Assembly (NCBI RefSeq): GCF_030410515.1
Contig: NZ_JAUHHD010000003.1
Coordinates: 372,001-436,000, forward strand
DNA from: Arthrobacter sp. YD4
GTDB taxonomy: Bacteria; Actinomycetota; Actinomycetes; Actinomycetales; Micrococcaceae
DNA: 64,000 bases
Reading direction: 5' to 3'
Position 1 is the first letter of the stretch; the number at the start of each line of letters is the position of its first letter. The notes beneath the pieces were generated by a model. It was given only the letters and a program-made list of their open reading frames with translations, was not told the origin of the DNA and searched no databases. The position numbers were made by a program, and so were the translations under genes. Shown here in pieces: positions 8,173-15,940 of this stretch.

Positions 8173-8865
8173 CTACTCGGGGTTTTGGCCGTATTCGGCC
8201 GAGATCAGGATGGGAAGGTGGTCGGACGCGCCGCGGGGCAGCGTCTCCACCTTCTCGATCACCAGCCCCTGCGAGGTGGCGAAGTCGAAGTGGCCCTTGA
8301 AGACCTTGTAGCGGGTGTAGGTGCGCCGGTCGCTGAGCGAGAGCTCGTAGCCGGCGTCCTTCATCTGCTCCGTCAGGTACTTGGTGAAGAACGGGTAGTT
8401 GAAGTCGCCCACCATGAGCGTCATCAGCCCACCGCCCATGCTGAGCAACTCGCCGTGGGCGGCATGGATCTGGTTGCGCCGCAACGAGTTCGACGCCGTC
8501 AACGGGGCGGCGTGGAACGAGGCGATGACCAGGGCGTGGTTCGTCTGGTTGTCCACCATCCGCGTGCCGATCAGCCGCTCATGCGCCGGCGCCAGCACCC
8601 GGTCGTGCACGGACTTCTTCAGCGAGAAGGTCTTGGTATCGCCGGCGGTGAACCGGTCCGTGCTGTAGTAGATCGCCAGGCCCAGCCGGTTGCCACGCGT
8701 GGCGTCGGCCAGTTGCAGGTTTCCAATGCTTTCGGGAAGGTCTTCGGTGTCGCACTCCTGCAGGCACAAGGCGTCCACCTTGTAGTCGCGGGCCAGCGCC
8801 TCAAGTTCGCCGCTGGCCTTGTGTTTGCGGAGGTTGTAGCTGATAACTCGGATCAGGGGGAGCAC
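8173..8865 (-). CDS. Endonuclease/exonuclease/phosphatase family protein
   Basis: A 230-residue single-domain EEP-fold protein (PF03372). Visible motifs: IRVISYNLRKH (the Asn that binds metal), DALCLQECDTEDLP (catalytic Glu), VIASFHAAPLTASN (catalytic His), LMVGDFNYPF (the Asp-Asn pair) and the final SDHLPIL (Asp-His). The substrate (DNA, phospholipid or another phosphodiester) is undetermined. No signal peptide is evident, so it is probably cytoplasmic. The start is the GTG at 8865: a TATGCT -10 hexamer sits 8 nt before it, suggesting a leaderless message. A CTG at 8856 with AGAGG 8 nt upstream is the alternative. Confidence 0.85.
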   Translation of the reverse strand: MLPLIRVISYNLRKHKASGELEALARDYKVDALCLQECDTEDLPESIGNLQLADATRGNRLGLAIYYSTDRFTAGDTKTFSLKKSVHDRVLAPAHERLIGTRMVDNQTNHALVIASFHAAPLTASNSLRRNQIHAAHGELLSMGGGLMTLMVGDFNYPFFTKYLTEQMKDAGYELSLSDRRTYTRYKVFKGHFDFATSQGLVIEKVETLPRGASDHLPILISAEYGQNPE

Positions 8866-8873
8866 CTCTTCGC

Positions 8874-8879
8874 AGCATA
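8874..8879 (-). promoter_or_regulatory. -10 element for the EEP gene (leaderless type)
   Basis: TATGCT on the minus strand, 8 nt before the GTG start. A TANNNT hexamer at this distance would place the transcription start at the start codon itself. Confidence 0.45.
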
Positions 8880-8932
8880 GTCGGGGTAAACCTGCACCCG
8901 AGTCTACCCAGTCCGGCGTCGCGGCGAGGCGA

Positions 8933-8938
8933 TAGGGT
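8933..8938 (+). promoter_or_regulatory. -10 element for the thioesterase-like gene
   Basis: TAGGGT lies 40 nt before the chosen TTG start. A start site near 8945 would leave a leader of about 34 nt containing the AAAGGG ribosome-binding site, and would exclude the upstream GTG codons at 8937-8942. Confidence 0.4.
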
Positions 8939-8978
8939 GGTGGAATTCTCCGATTACGTTGCTGCGAAAGGGTCACCG

Positions 8979-9782
8979 TTGACTGCTGAAATGCCCGAGC
9001 TGGCCGAGGGTGACTTCTACTATGAAGTCCTCGGCGGAGGCCGCTACCGCTCGACCATCCACGCCCAGGGCGCCTGGAATGTCCACGAGCAGCACATGGC
9101 TCCGGCCTCCGGCATCATGGCCGACGCGCTCTCCCGGCACGACCCGCGGCCGGACATGCGGATGGCCCGGATCAGCTACGAAATCCTGGGACTGATCCCG
9201 GGCGGCGAATTCGAGGTCACCACGACCACGCTGCGCCCGGGCCGGACCATCGAACTGCTCCAGGCGGAACTGACCGCCGGCGGCCGCGTCGCCATCAGGG
9301 CCACGGCCTGGCGGATCATCACCTCCGACACCACCGCAATCGCAGCCTTCGAGGACCCGCGGATCCCGGCCCCGGAGGACTGCGAACCCTACGACGCCGC
9401 GCAGGTCTGGCCCGGCGGGTACATCGCGTCGCTGAGCATGCGCATCGCCGAGGGACACCGGGCCGGGTCCGGCACCGTCTGGCTGCACACCGACCACCCG
9501 CTCACCGACCGGAACGACAGCGGGGACCTCGCCCGGCTGATCGGCCTGGTGGACACCGCCAACGGCATCGCGGCCCGGGTCCCGCCGGGCAAGGGCAGCT
9601 ACGTGTTCCCCAACCTGGACCTGCAGATCCACATGTACCGGCTGCCGGAGGGGCAGTGGCTGGGCCTGGACAACGAGGTGTCCTTCGGAACGGACGGCAT
9701 CGGGCTGACCTCCACGGTGCTGCACGACCTGCAGGGTCCGTTCGGCCGGGCCGAGCAGATCCTGACGCTGCGCAAGAGCTAG
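8979..9782 (+). CDS. Thioesterase family protein (double hotdog, TesB-like)
   Basis: A 267-residue protein that reads as two hotdog-fold halves, typical of the TesB-like acyl-CoA thioesterase group. Supporting features are MARISYEILGLIPGGEFEVTT in the first half, RTIELLQAEL, and SGDLARLIGLVDTANGIA near the middle of the second. A catalytic Asp/Gln/Thr set is not certain from inspection. The start was placed at TTG 8979 because it has AAAGGG 6-7 nt upstream and lies downstream of the likely promoter at 8933; ATG at 8991 is also possible. Its stop codon shares CTAG with the convergent DUF2177 gene. Confidence 0.7.
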   Translation: MTAEMPELAEGDFYYEVLGGGRYRSTIHAQGAWNVHEQHMAPASGIMADALSRHDPRPDMRMARISYEILGLIPGGEFEVTTTTLRPGRTIELLQAELTAGGRVAIRATAWRIITSDTTAIAAFEDPRIPAPEDCEPYDAAQVWPGGYIASLSMRIAEGHRAGSGTVWLHTDHPLTDRNDSGDLARLIGLVDTANGIAARVPPGKGSYVFPNLDLQIHMYRLPEGQWLGLDNEVSFGTDGIGLTSTVLHDLQGPFGRAEQILTLRKS

Positions 9783-10162
9783 TGGAAGACCAGCCAGCCC
9801 ACCGTCGTGGCCAGGCCGGTGAGGACCACGCCCCAGGCGATGTCCACCACCACGATCACCAGCGGCCATTTCTTCAGGGTCGCGGCGTTCGTCAGGTCGT
9901 AGGTGGCGTAGGCAAAGCCGCCCAGCGCCGCGCCGTAGCCGAACGCGGCCGCCCAGCCGCCGCCGTCGAGCGCGGGGCGCAGGGCGAAGAAGACGATTCC
10001 GGCGATGTACAGCACGTAGAACACGACGGCGTAGCCTAGATGGGGCTTGTCGGCCATCAGGTGGCCCAGGTGGCGGCGGTAGAACCTGCTCGTCGACTTC
10101 AGCCAGACGGCGTCGATGACGGCAAACGCGGCGGCCACCACCAGGAATTGCAGAAAGACCAT
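9779..10162 (-). CDS. DUF2177 family membrane protein
   Basis: A 127-residue four-segment membrane protein of family DUF2177 (PF09945), function unknown. Recognisable parts are AVIDAVWLKSTSRFYRRHLGHLM, then FGYGAALGGFAYATYDLTNAATLKKW and a C-terminal VDIAWGVVLTG. ATG at 10162 is preferred because it begins the first hydrophobic segment; ATG at 10180 would add six residues. Only 16 bp separate its start from that of the divergent ligase gene, so its promoter must lie inside that gene's coding sequence or be shared. The stop overlaps the convergent thioesterase stop within a CTAG. Confidence 0.85.
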   Translation of the reverse strand: MVFLQFLVVAAAFAVIDAVWLKSTSRFYRRHLGHLMADKPHLGYAVVFYVLYIAGIVFFALRPALDGGGWAAAFGYGAALGGFAYATYDLTNAATLKKWPLVIVVVDIAWGVVLTGLATTVGWLVFH

Positions 10163-10178
10163 AAGGGAGCATAACCAC

Positions 10179-10925
10179 ATGCAGCAGGCCGGACCCCGGA
10201 GCCTCACCGTGTTCCGTCAGCCCTCCTCCCTCGGCGCTGCGGAAGACCTCGATTTCGCCCTCGAACTGCTGCGGCGGGTCAAGACCGGGGCGGCGGGGCC
10301 GCTGCTGCGGCTCTACCGGCCCGTCCCCACCCTGGCGTTCGGCCAGCGGGACGCCAACCTGCCCGGCTTCGAGGCCGCTGCCCGGGCCTGCCGGGACCTC
10401 GGCTTCGAACCCCTGGTGCGGAAGGCCGGGGGACGCGCCGCCGCGTACCACCCGGGCAGCCTGGTGATTGACCACCTGGAGCCCGACGCCTACGCGATCG
10501 CCGGCGCCAAGGCCCGGTTCGCCCTTTTCGGCGGCCTGCTGGCGGAGGCGCTCCGGAACGCCGGCGTGGACGCAGCCGTCGGCGAGATCCCGGGGGAGTA
10601 CTGCCCGGGCGAATTCAGCGTCCACGGCACCGACCGCCGGGCCCCGTCGCACCGGATCAAGCTGGTGGGCACGGCCCAGCGCGTGGTCTCCGGCGGCTGG
10701 CTGTTCAGCTCGGCGGTGATCGTCTCGGACTCAGCGCCCATCCGGGCCGTGCTGGAGGCCAGCTACGCGGCGCTCGGACTCGACTGGGATCCGGCGACGG
10801 CGGGCGCCGCGGATGACCTGGTGCCGGGCCTCGACGTCAACGCCGTCGAGGCGGCGGTCCTGGGCGCCTACGGGCGGTACGCGGCGCTGGAGGACGGCGA
10901 CTTCCGGACCCTGACCGCCCCGTAG
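10179..10925 (+). CDS. Lipoate--protein ligase A family protein
   Basis: A 248-residue member of the biotin/lipoate ligase fold (PF03099 and related). Diagnostic motifs: YRPVPTLAFGQRD, VRKAGGRAAAYHPGSL (matching the RRxGGGxVYHD lipoyl-AMP loop), and HRIKLVGTAQRVVSGGWLFS with the catalytic lysine. It should attach lipoate or octanoate to E2/GcvH domains, but an amidotransferase role is possible and the target cannot be read. ATG at 10179 has AAGGGAG 9 nt upstream. It is divergent from DUF2177 with almost no intergenic space. Confidence 0.85.
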   Translation: MQQAGPRSLTVFRQPSSLGAAEDLDFALELLRRVKTGAAGPLLRLYRPVPTLAFGQRDANLPGFEAAARACRDLGFEPLVRKAGGRAAAYHPGSLVIDHLEPDAYAIAGAKARFALFGGLLAEALRNAGVDAAVGEIPGEYCPGEFSVHGTDRRAPSHRIKLVGTAQRVVSGGWLFSSAVIVSDSAPIRAVLEASYAALGLDWDPATAGAADDLVPGLDVNAVEAAVLGAYGRYAALEDGDFRTLTAP

Positions 10926-10953
10926 CAATTACCTTGGCGGTCCCTGTAGCCCA

Positions 10954-11457
10954 TCACTGGGCCCGGGCGGCCAGGATTTGTTCGCGCAGGATGTCCGCGT
11001 GCCCGCAATGCTGGGCCAGTTCGCGCAGCATGTGCAGGTACACCCACCGCATCGGCAGCGGCCCGCGCCGGTTGCCGCGGACCAGGTCGTCGGGCCCCAG
11101 GGCCGCGGTACGGGCCCGGGAGCCGGCGCAGGCCTCGCGGTAGGCGGCCCGCACCGAGGCGATGGTGTCCTCAGGGTCCAGCACAAACGACTCGTCCGGA
11201 GTGGCCGGGATGCCGATCTCGACGCGGCTGCGGCAGGTGATGGCCTCGTCGAACCAGACCTTCTCGACAAAGGCCGCGTGCTTCAACAGCCCCAGCAGCG
11301 TGGTGCGCGAGGGCACCAGGGCCGTCCGTGCCTCCTCCTCGCTCAGTCCGTCGAGGCTGGCCTCCAGATCGGCCCGGTGATCGTCGAGGAACGCCTCGAA
11401 CTGGGTCCGAAGATCCGCGGCGAAGAGGTCCGGTTCCATGCTGGGATTGGTGCTCAT
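10954..11457 (-). CDS. DinB family protein (DUF664-like)
   Basis: A 167-residue DinB-like four-helix protein. It shows the metal-ligand histidines LLKHAAFVEKVWF, LHMLRELAQHCGHADILREQI, and the RTTLLGLLKH start of the helix bundle, as in actinobacterial DUF664 proteins. Some relatives are mycothiol-dependent metalloenzymes, which would fit the mycothiol genes downstream on the same strand, but no direct evidence shows this. ATG at 11457 was chosen because a TAGGCT -10 hexamer lies 8 nt upstream and there is no good ribosome-binding site. Confidence 0.85.
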   Translation of the reverse strand: MSTNPSMEPDLFAADLRTQFEAFLDDHRADLEASLDGLSEEEARTALVPSRTTLLGLLKHAAFVEKVWFDEAITCRSRVEIGIPATPDESFVLDPEDTIASVRAAYREACAGSRARTAALGPDDLVRGNRRGPLPMRWVYLHMLRELAQHCGHADILREQILAARAQ

Positions 11458-11465
11458 GAGCCCAC

Positions 11466-11471
11466 AGCCTA
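11466..11471 (-). promoter_or_regulatory. -10 element for the DinB gene (leaderless type)
   Basis: TAGGCT on the minus strand, 8 nt before the ATG at 11457; no Shine-Dalgarno is present in the gap. Confidence 0.4.
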
Positions 11472-11541
11472 ATGGGCCCCGCCCGGAAATCCGGACGGGG
11501 CCCAAGAGGTGTGGCTGGTGGGTGGTGTTCCTCCCTTGGCG

Positions 11542-12186
11542 TCAGTGGCCCCGGTCGATCCACTCCTGCAGGTGCGGGGCCTCGGCGCCGATGGTGGTCT
11601 GGTCCCCGTGCCCGGTGCGAACCACCGTCTCCGCCGGCAGGGTCAGCAGCCGGGAGGAGATGGACTCGATGATGGTCGGGAAGTCGCTGAAGGACCGGCC
11701 GGTGGCCCCGGGTCCGCCCTGGAACAGGGTGTCGCCGGTGAAGACGGTGCCCTCACTTTCGAGCCGGAAGCTGACCGATCCGGGCGAGTGGCCGGGCGTG
11801 TGGAGGGCCACCAGGCGGGCGCCGGCGACGTCGAACGAGTCACCGTCGGCAATCGCGTGGTCCGGTTCGGTGCCCGGGAACACCCGGTCCCAGAGCATCC
11901 AGTCGTCCCGGTGCAGGTACACGGGGGCGCCGGTCAGTTTCCGGAACTCGCCCACGGCGGCGATGTGGTCGTCATGGCCGTGCGTGAGCAGGATGGCGGT
12001 GACCTTCCGGTGGCCGACGGCGGCGGCGATCGCGGCGGCGTCGTGCGCCGGGTCGATCACGACGCACTCGGCGTCGTCGCCCACGATCCAGACGTTGTTC
12101 TCCACGTCCCAGGTGCCGCCGTCGAGCGAGAACGTTCCCGAGGTGACCAGTCGGTCGATCCGCAGGCCGTCCACGTCGTTGCTCAC
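11542..12186 (-). CDS. MBL-fold hydrolase, candidate S-formylmycothiol hydrolase
   Basis: A 214-residue metallo-beta-lactamase fold protein with the binuclear-metal motif LLTHGHDDH, plus [12 protein letters not shown] and [17 protein letters not shown] (glyoxalase II-like). Its GTG start overlaps the stop of the mycothiol-dependent formaldehyde dehydrogenase gene (GTGA), so the two are translationally coupled. The same neighbour pair is known in M. tuberculosis (Rv2259-Rv2260). The dehydrogenase yields S-formylmycothiol, so hydrolysis of that thioester is the most economical role. This is inference from context; the fold is clear. Confidence 0.88.
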   Translation of the reverse strand: MSNDVDGLRIDRLVTSGTFSLDGGTWDVENNVWIVGDDAECVVIDPAHDAAAIAAAVGHRKVTAILLTHGHDDHIAAVGEFRKLTGAPVYLHRDDWMLWDRVFPGTEPDHAIADGDSFDVAGARLVALHTPGHSPGSVSFRLESEGTVFTGDTLFQGGPGATGRSFSDFPTIIESISSRLLTLPAETVVRTGHGDQTTIGAEAPHLQEWIDRGH

Positions 12187-13268
12187 AGCTCCACCACGGA
12201 ACGCAGGACGGCGCCGGAGTGCATCTTCTCGAAGGCTTCCTCGATCTGGTCGATGCCGATGCGCTCGGTGACGAAGGCGTCCAGGTCCAGCCGTCCCTGC
12301 CGGTACAGGTCGATCAGCATCGGGAAGTCCCGGGAGGGCAGGCAGTCGCCGTACCAGGAGGACTTCAGTGAACCGCCGCGGCCAAACACATCCAGCAGCG
12401 GCAGCTCCAGGGTCATCTCCGGGCTGGGGACGCCCACCAGCACCACGGTGCCGGCCAGGTCGCGGGCGTAGAAAGCCTGCTTGTACGTCTCGGGACGGCC
12501 CACGGCGTCGATCACGACGTCGGCGCCGAAACCGCCGGTCAGCTCACGGATGGCCTCCACGGGGTCTACGGCGGAGGAATCCACGGTGTGGGTGGCACCC
12601 AGGTCCTTGGCCCGTTCGAGCTTGTTGGGGTCGATGTCGACGGCGATCACCGTGGTGGCGCCGGCGAGCGCGGCGCCGGCGATGGCCGCCACGCCCACCC
12701 CGCCGCAGCCGATCACGGCCACCGAGTCGCCGCGGCCGACGTTGCCGGTGTTGATCGCGGCGCCGAGGCCCGCCATGACGCCGCAGCCGAGCAGGCCGAC
12801 GGCGGCCGGGTCGGCCTCGGGGTCCACCTTGGTGCACTGGCCTGCGGCGACGAGCGTCTTCTCGGCGAAGGCGCCGATGCCCAGGGCGGCGGTGAGCTCC
12901 GTGCCGTCTTCCAGGGTCATCTTCTGGGCGGCGTTGTGCGTGTTGAAGCAGTACTGCGGTTCGCCGCGGCGGCAGGCCCGGCATTCGCCGCAGACGGCGC
13001 GCCAGTTCAGCACCACGCGGTCCCCGGGAGCCACCGAGGTGACATCGGGGCCGACGGCGCTGACCACGCCGGTGGCCTCGTGGCCGAGCAGGAACGGGAA
13101 GTCGTCGTTGATGGCACCCTGCTTGTAGTGCAGGTCGGTGTGGCAGACGCCGCAGGTGAGGATGTCCACCAGCGCCTCGCCGGGGCCGGGATCGGGCACC
13201 AGGATGGTTTCCAGGGTGACGGGGGCGTTGTTGGACCGGACGATTGCGCCCTTGACCTTATGGACCAT
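12183..13268 (-). CDS. mscR: S-(hydroxymethyl)mycothiol dehydrogenase
   Basis: A 361-residue zinc alcohol dehydrogenase, the same length as mycobacterial MscR, which oxidises the formaldehyde-mycothiol adduct and can act on S-nitrosomycothiol. Catalytic zinc ligands lie in [10 protein letters not shown] and GHEATG; structural zinc cysteines are in [15 protein letters not shown]. The NAD site reads [15 protein letters not shown]. The C-terminal [15 protein letters not shown] is typical of the mycothiol-dependent branch. ATG at 13268 has AAAGGAG upstream. It is coupled by GTGA to the downstream MBL hydrolase and lies downstream of a mycoredoxin gene. Confidence 0.92.
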   Translation of the reverse strand: MVHKVKGAIVRSNNAPVTLETILVPDPGPGEALVDILTCGVCHTDLHYKQGAINDDFPFLLGHEATGVVSAVGPDVTSVAPGDRVVLNWRAVCGECRACRRGEPQYCFNTHNAAQKMTLEDGTELTAALGIGAFAEKTLVAAGQCTKVDPEADPAAVGLLGCGVMAGLGAAINTGNVGRGDSVAVIGCGGVGVAAIAGAALAGATTVIAVDIDPNKLERAKDLGATHTVDSSAVDPVEAIRELTGGFGADVVIDAVGRPETYKQAFYARDLAGTVVLVGVPSPEMTLELPLLDVFGRGGSLKSSWYGDCLPSRDFPMLIDLYRQGRLDLDAFVTERIGIDQIEEAFEKMHSGAVLRSVVEL

Positions 13269-13321
13269 GGGAGAGCTCCTTTCGATGCCGCCGCCCGGCG
13301 CGGGGGTGCCGGATACGGCGC

Positions 13322-13354
13322 GACGCGGGCCCCGGGTAATCCGGAGTCCGCGTC
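13322..13354 (-). terminator. Hairpin between mycoredoxin and mscR
   Basis: A 14-bp stem with one mismatch and one G-U pair around a GTAAT loop (GACGCGGGCCCCGG / CCGGAGTCCGCGTC). It lies between two minus-strand genes and probably terminates the mycoredoxin transcript. There is no U-tract, so partial read-through into mscR is possible. Confidence 0.55.
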
Positions 13355-13388
13355 GTGTCTGGTGTGGCTGTTCTCTGGTGCTGGCGGG

Positions 13389-13646
13389 TTAGGCCGCGAG
13401 GCGGCTCTTGACCTCTGCCGCGGAGGGGTTGGTGGCGGCGGTGCCGTCCGGGAACAGCACGGTGGGGACGGTACGGTTGCCGCCGTTGAGCTGCTCGACC
13501 AGTTCGGCCGTGCCTTCGACTTCCTCGATGTTGATCTCGGTGTACCCGATGCCCTGCGCGTCCAGCTGCTTCTTCAGCCGGTTGCAGTAGCCGCACCACG
13601 TGGTCGAGAACATGGTGATGGTGCCGGATTCGGGGGTGAAGTCCAC
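13389..13646 (-). CDS. Mycoredoxin (glutaredoxin-like, Mrx1)
   Basis: An 85-residue glutaredoxin-fold protein with the active site TTWCGYCNRLKKQL, the mycoredoxin CGYC form, and the substrate-binding segment GGNRTVPTVLFPDG and TNPSAAEV. Mycoredoxin-1 reduces protein-mycothiol mixed disulfides in the cytosol. Size and motifs match the M. tuberculosis Mrx1 family closely. The start is GTG at 13646, giving VDFTPESG, with TGAGGAG 6 nt upstream; longer frames have no family similarity. It heads a same-strand series with mscR and the MBL hydrolase, separated from mscR by a hairpin. Confidence 0.92.
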   Translation of the reverse strand: MDFTPESGTITMFSTTWCGYCNRLKKQLDAQGIGYTEINIEEVEGTAELVEQLNGGNRTVPTVLFPDGTAATNPSAAEVKSRLAA

Positions 13647-13812
13647 GAAATTCTCCTCAGGTGGGTTGCCGGTGCGTGCCGGGACGGTCAATCGGACGTC
13701 TCTGGAATAACCGTATCCTGCGGGACGGTATTCCCGCAGGGAGGTGCCGGCAGGGGCAGGCCCCGATGCGGCACCCTGTGCAGGCCGGGCCGGCCGGTGG
13801 CATGCTGGGGGC

Positions 13813-14565
13813 ATGTGTGGACGCTATGTGATGGCCCGGGCCGTCGGGGACCTGCTGGCAGAGTTCGACGCCGGGCTCGAGGAGGAGATCGCCGTGCCGC
13901 CGTCGTGGAACGTCGCGCCGACGGCGGACGTGCCGATCATCCTGGAGCGGCTGGTCGAGGGGGCGGAGCACCCGGCGCGGCAGCTCCACATCGCCCGCTG
14001 GGGACTGGTCCCGTCCTGGGCCAAGGACCCCGGCATCGGGTCGAAGATGATCAACGCCCGCAGCGAGAGCGTGCTGGAGAAGCCGGCGTTCCGGAAGGCC
14101 ACGCGGTCCCGGCGCTGCGCCGTCCCGGCCGACGGCTACTACGAGTGGAAGGGCCAGGGCAAGGGGAAGCAGCCCTACTACGTGCATCCGAAGGACGGCT
14201 CACCGGTGGCGTTCGCGGGACTGTACGAGTGGTGGAAGGACCCGTCCAAGGATGAGGGGGACCCCGGCCGGTGGCTGCTCTCGACGACGATCCTGACCAC
14301 CGATTCGCCGCCCGAGGGTTACGCCGACGGGATGCTGGCGGAACTGACGGCCCTGCATGACCGGGTGCCGCTGCCGATGGACCGCGCCACCATGGAGGCC
14401 TGGCTTGACCCCCGGGCGGAAGATGCCGCGGAACTGGTCGGCATCGTGCGCGCCAACGCCCACGACGTCGCCGAGGGCTGGCGGATCGACGCCGTCGGCA
14501 CCGCCGTCGGGAACGTCCGCAACGATTCCCCGGAACTGATCGAACCGGTCGGCAGCCTGTTCTAG
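13813..14565 (+). CDS. SOS response-associated peptidase family protein (SRAP/YedK)
   Basis: A 250-residue SRAP-domain protein (PF02586), the HMCES/YedK family that covalently traps abasic sites in single-stranded DNA. The start must be at 13813 because residue 2 is the catalytic cysteine (MCGRYVM), exposed after Met removal. Other active-site parts: ARWGLVPSWAKDP, MINARSESV, RRCAVPADGYYEWK (catalytic Glu) and LTALHDRVPLPM (catalytic His). All key residues are intact. It is a single gene, convergent with the VOC gene; no LexA box is visible upstream. Confidence 0.95.
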   Translation: MCGRYVMARAVGDLLAEFDAGLEEEIAVPPSWNVAPTADVPIILERLVEGAEHPARQLHIARWGLVPSWAKDPGIGSKMINARSESVLEKPAFRKATRSRRCAVPADGYYEWKGQGKGKQPYYVHPKDGSPVAFAGLYEWWKDPSKDEGDPGRWLLSTTILTTDSPPEGYADGMLAELTALHDRVPLPMDRATMEAWLDPRAEDAAELVGIVRANAHDVAEGWRIDAVGTAVGNVRNDSPELIEPVGSLF

Positions 14566-14578
14566 TCCTGATGCGGGG

Positions 14579-15001
14579 TTAGACCGTGACCCGGCCGGCC
14601 GCGTCCACGGTCCAGGTCGGGTTGAACGCGACCTCCCAGCGGAAGCCGTCCGGGTCGGCGAAGTAGCCGGTGTAGCCGCCCCACGGCTGTGTTTTGGGCG
14701 GCGCGACGATGGTGGCCCCGGCGTCCGCAGCCTCGCCCAGGACCCTGTCCACCGCATCGGCGCTGTGCACGTTGTGGCTCAGGGTGATGGGAGGGATGCC
14801 GGCGGGGGAATCCGTCCCGGCTTCGGCCCGCATCTGGCCCGCGTCCCAGAGCGAGAGGATGAGCCCGTGGTTGATCTGCAGGAAGAGCACTTCACCGGGG
14901 ACTTCGCGGTGAACGGGCCAGCCCAGGCCCGTCACGTAGAACCGGCGGGAGGCTTCCACGCTGCGGACGCCAAGGGAGATGAAGTCGACTCGTGGTTGCA
15001 T
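14579..15001 (-). CDS. VOC family (glyoxalase/dioxygenase-like) protein
   Basis: A 140-residue vicinal-oxygen-chelate protein with the two-module pattern. FISLGVRSVEASRRFY and GLGWPVHREVPGEVLFLQ form the first module, and the second carries KTQPWGGYTGYFADPDGFRWEVAFNP. That last motif is typical of the unassigned VOC proteins often labelled glyoxalase. The substrate is unknown. Its ATG is only 20 bp from the ATG of the divergent chorismate mutase, so the two appear to share one promoter core. Confidence 0.85.
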   Translation of the reverse strand: MQPRVDFISLGVRSVEASRRFYVTGLGWPVHREVPGEVLFLQINHGLILSLWDAGQMRAEAGTDSPAGIPPITLSHNVHSADAVDRVLGEAADAGATIVAPPKTQPWGGYTGYFADPDGFRWEVAFNPTWTVDAAGRVTV

Positions 15002-15007
15002 CGTTCG

Positions 15008-15014
15008 ATACTGT
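15008..15014. promoter_or_regulatory. Shared -10 core of a bidirectional promoter (VOC / chorismate mutase)
   Basis: On the plus strand TACTGT (15009-15014) lies 7 nt before the ATG at 15022. On the minus strand the overlapping CAGTAT (15013-15008) lies 6 nt before the ATG at 15001 and keeps the critical A2 and T6. Both messages would be leaderless or nearly so. Confidence 0.5.
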
Positions 15015-15021
15015 CATGCAG

Positions 15022-15342
15022 ATGTCGACAAATCACGCAGAGGACAAAGCAGCCCAGGCCGATAAGGACCAGCTCGCCGCCGTGCGGGTGGCCGTGGACG
15101 AGGTTGACGAGCAGATCGTCGCGCTGATCGGACGCCGGGAGCGGTTGATCCGGATCGCCGGGACGCTCAAGGCCGACAGTGCCGAGGTCCGCGCCCCGGG
15201 CCGGGTGGAGCGCGTCCTGGAGCACGTGAAGGCAACGGCCGAACGCAACGACATCGACACCGACATCGTCGGAGAGACCTACAAGGCCATGATCGATGCC
15301 TTCATTCGCCTGGAGCTTGAGGTCTACAAGGCCGGCAGCTAG
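15022..15342 (+). CDS. Chorismate mutase (AroQ class)
   Basis: A 106-residue all-helical AroQ-fold chorismate mutase (PF01817) that converts chorismate to prephenate for Phe/Tyr synthesis. Signature residues: AVRVAVDEVDEQIVALIGRRERLI with the active-site Arg, the IAGTLK helix, RAPGRVERVLEHV, and ETYKAMIDAFIRLE. The start is ATG 15022 because a TACTGT -10 hexamer ends 7 nt before it; ATG at 15016 would add two residues. The stop is directly followed by the convergent stop of the next gene. It lies far from the aro genes at 60-64 kb. Confidence 0.88.
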   Translation: MSTNHAEDKAAQADKDQLAAVRVAVDEVDEQIVALIGRRERLIRIAGTLKADSAEVRAPGRVERVLEHVKATAERNDIDTDIVGETYKAMIDAFIRLELEVYKAGS

Positions 15343-15729
15343 CTAGAGGGATTCCTCCACGGGGACGTTGGCCTGGTACTCCCGCCCGTCGCAGTCGCTG
15401 TAAGCCGTCATCAGGTGCCCCTTGGGCAGGCCCAGTACTGTGCTCAGCGGGAAGTTGCCCGTGATGGTGTTCCCGGAATGCTGGACGCCCTTGATGTCGA
15501 AGTTCTCCTCCGTACCGTCATGGCTGAAGCAGAAGAAGGACACAGCCTCGCCATTGAGGAATTCGATTTCCAGCCGCCGCTGATGCGAATGGTCCGGCGT
15601 CGCCGCGACCAGCCCCACCACGTAGGCGCCCGAGGCCGGGATATTGCCGTCTATATCGAAGGTCGCCACCAACGTTGAATCCTTGGCGGCGATGCTGGCG
15701 TGCTTCAGGAGTGCGTTGTGCGAGCTCAT
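15343..15729 (-). CDS. Hypothetical protein
   Basis: A 128-residue protein that I do not recognise. It is rich in beta-prone segments (STLVATFDIDGNIPASGAYVVG, RRLEIEFLNGEAVSFFCF) and has no signal peptide, membrane segment or obvious catalytic motif; a small beta-sandwich is plausible. The C-terminal YSDCDGREYQANVPVEE resembles no family I know. ATG at 15729 has AGGATT 7 nt upstream. Its stop abuts the chorismate mutase stop, and upstream it is divergent from the DUF6504-dnaE2 unit. Confidence 0.75.
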   Translation of the reverse strand: MSSHNALLKHASIAAKDSTLVATFDIDGNIPASGAYVVGLVAATPDHSHQRRLEIEFLNGEAVSFFCFSHDGTEENFDIKGVQHSGNTITGNFPLSTVLGLPKGHLMTAYSDCDGREYQANVPVEESL

Positions 15730-15809
15730 AGGCCAATCCTGCCCCCGCACGTTGGCCCCGTCCACCCCTGATCTAGGTTTTGTCCCGGCCCCGTCGTAGA
15801 CTTGTTCTA

Positions 15810-15827
15810 TTCGAAGATATGTTCGAA
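15810..15827. promoter_or_regulatory. LexA (SOS) box upstream of DUF6504-dnaE2
   Basis: TTCGAAGATATGTTCGAA, whose 16-bp core differs by one base from the mycobacterial-type LexA consensus TCGAACATATGTTCGA. It lies 114 bp before the DUF6504 start, overlapping a possible TATGTT -10 element. This indicates damage induction of the downstream polymerase unit. Confidence 0.85.
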
Positions 15828-15940
15828 TAATTCAAGAGGCAACCCGTCTGGCCTCCCGCCTGTGGCACCTGCACCTTCCGGCGCACCTGCCCAGCGGCCG
15901 TCCAGCCCGTTCGTCAACAACACAGCGCCCGGGAGGCATC

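Noticed and set aside
15828..15940. Short coding frame following the dnaE2 LexA box as a remnant of imuA
   Set aside because: The frame from 15802 is Pro/Ser/Ala-rich, overlaps the LexA box and DUF6504, and shows no RecA-like motif.
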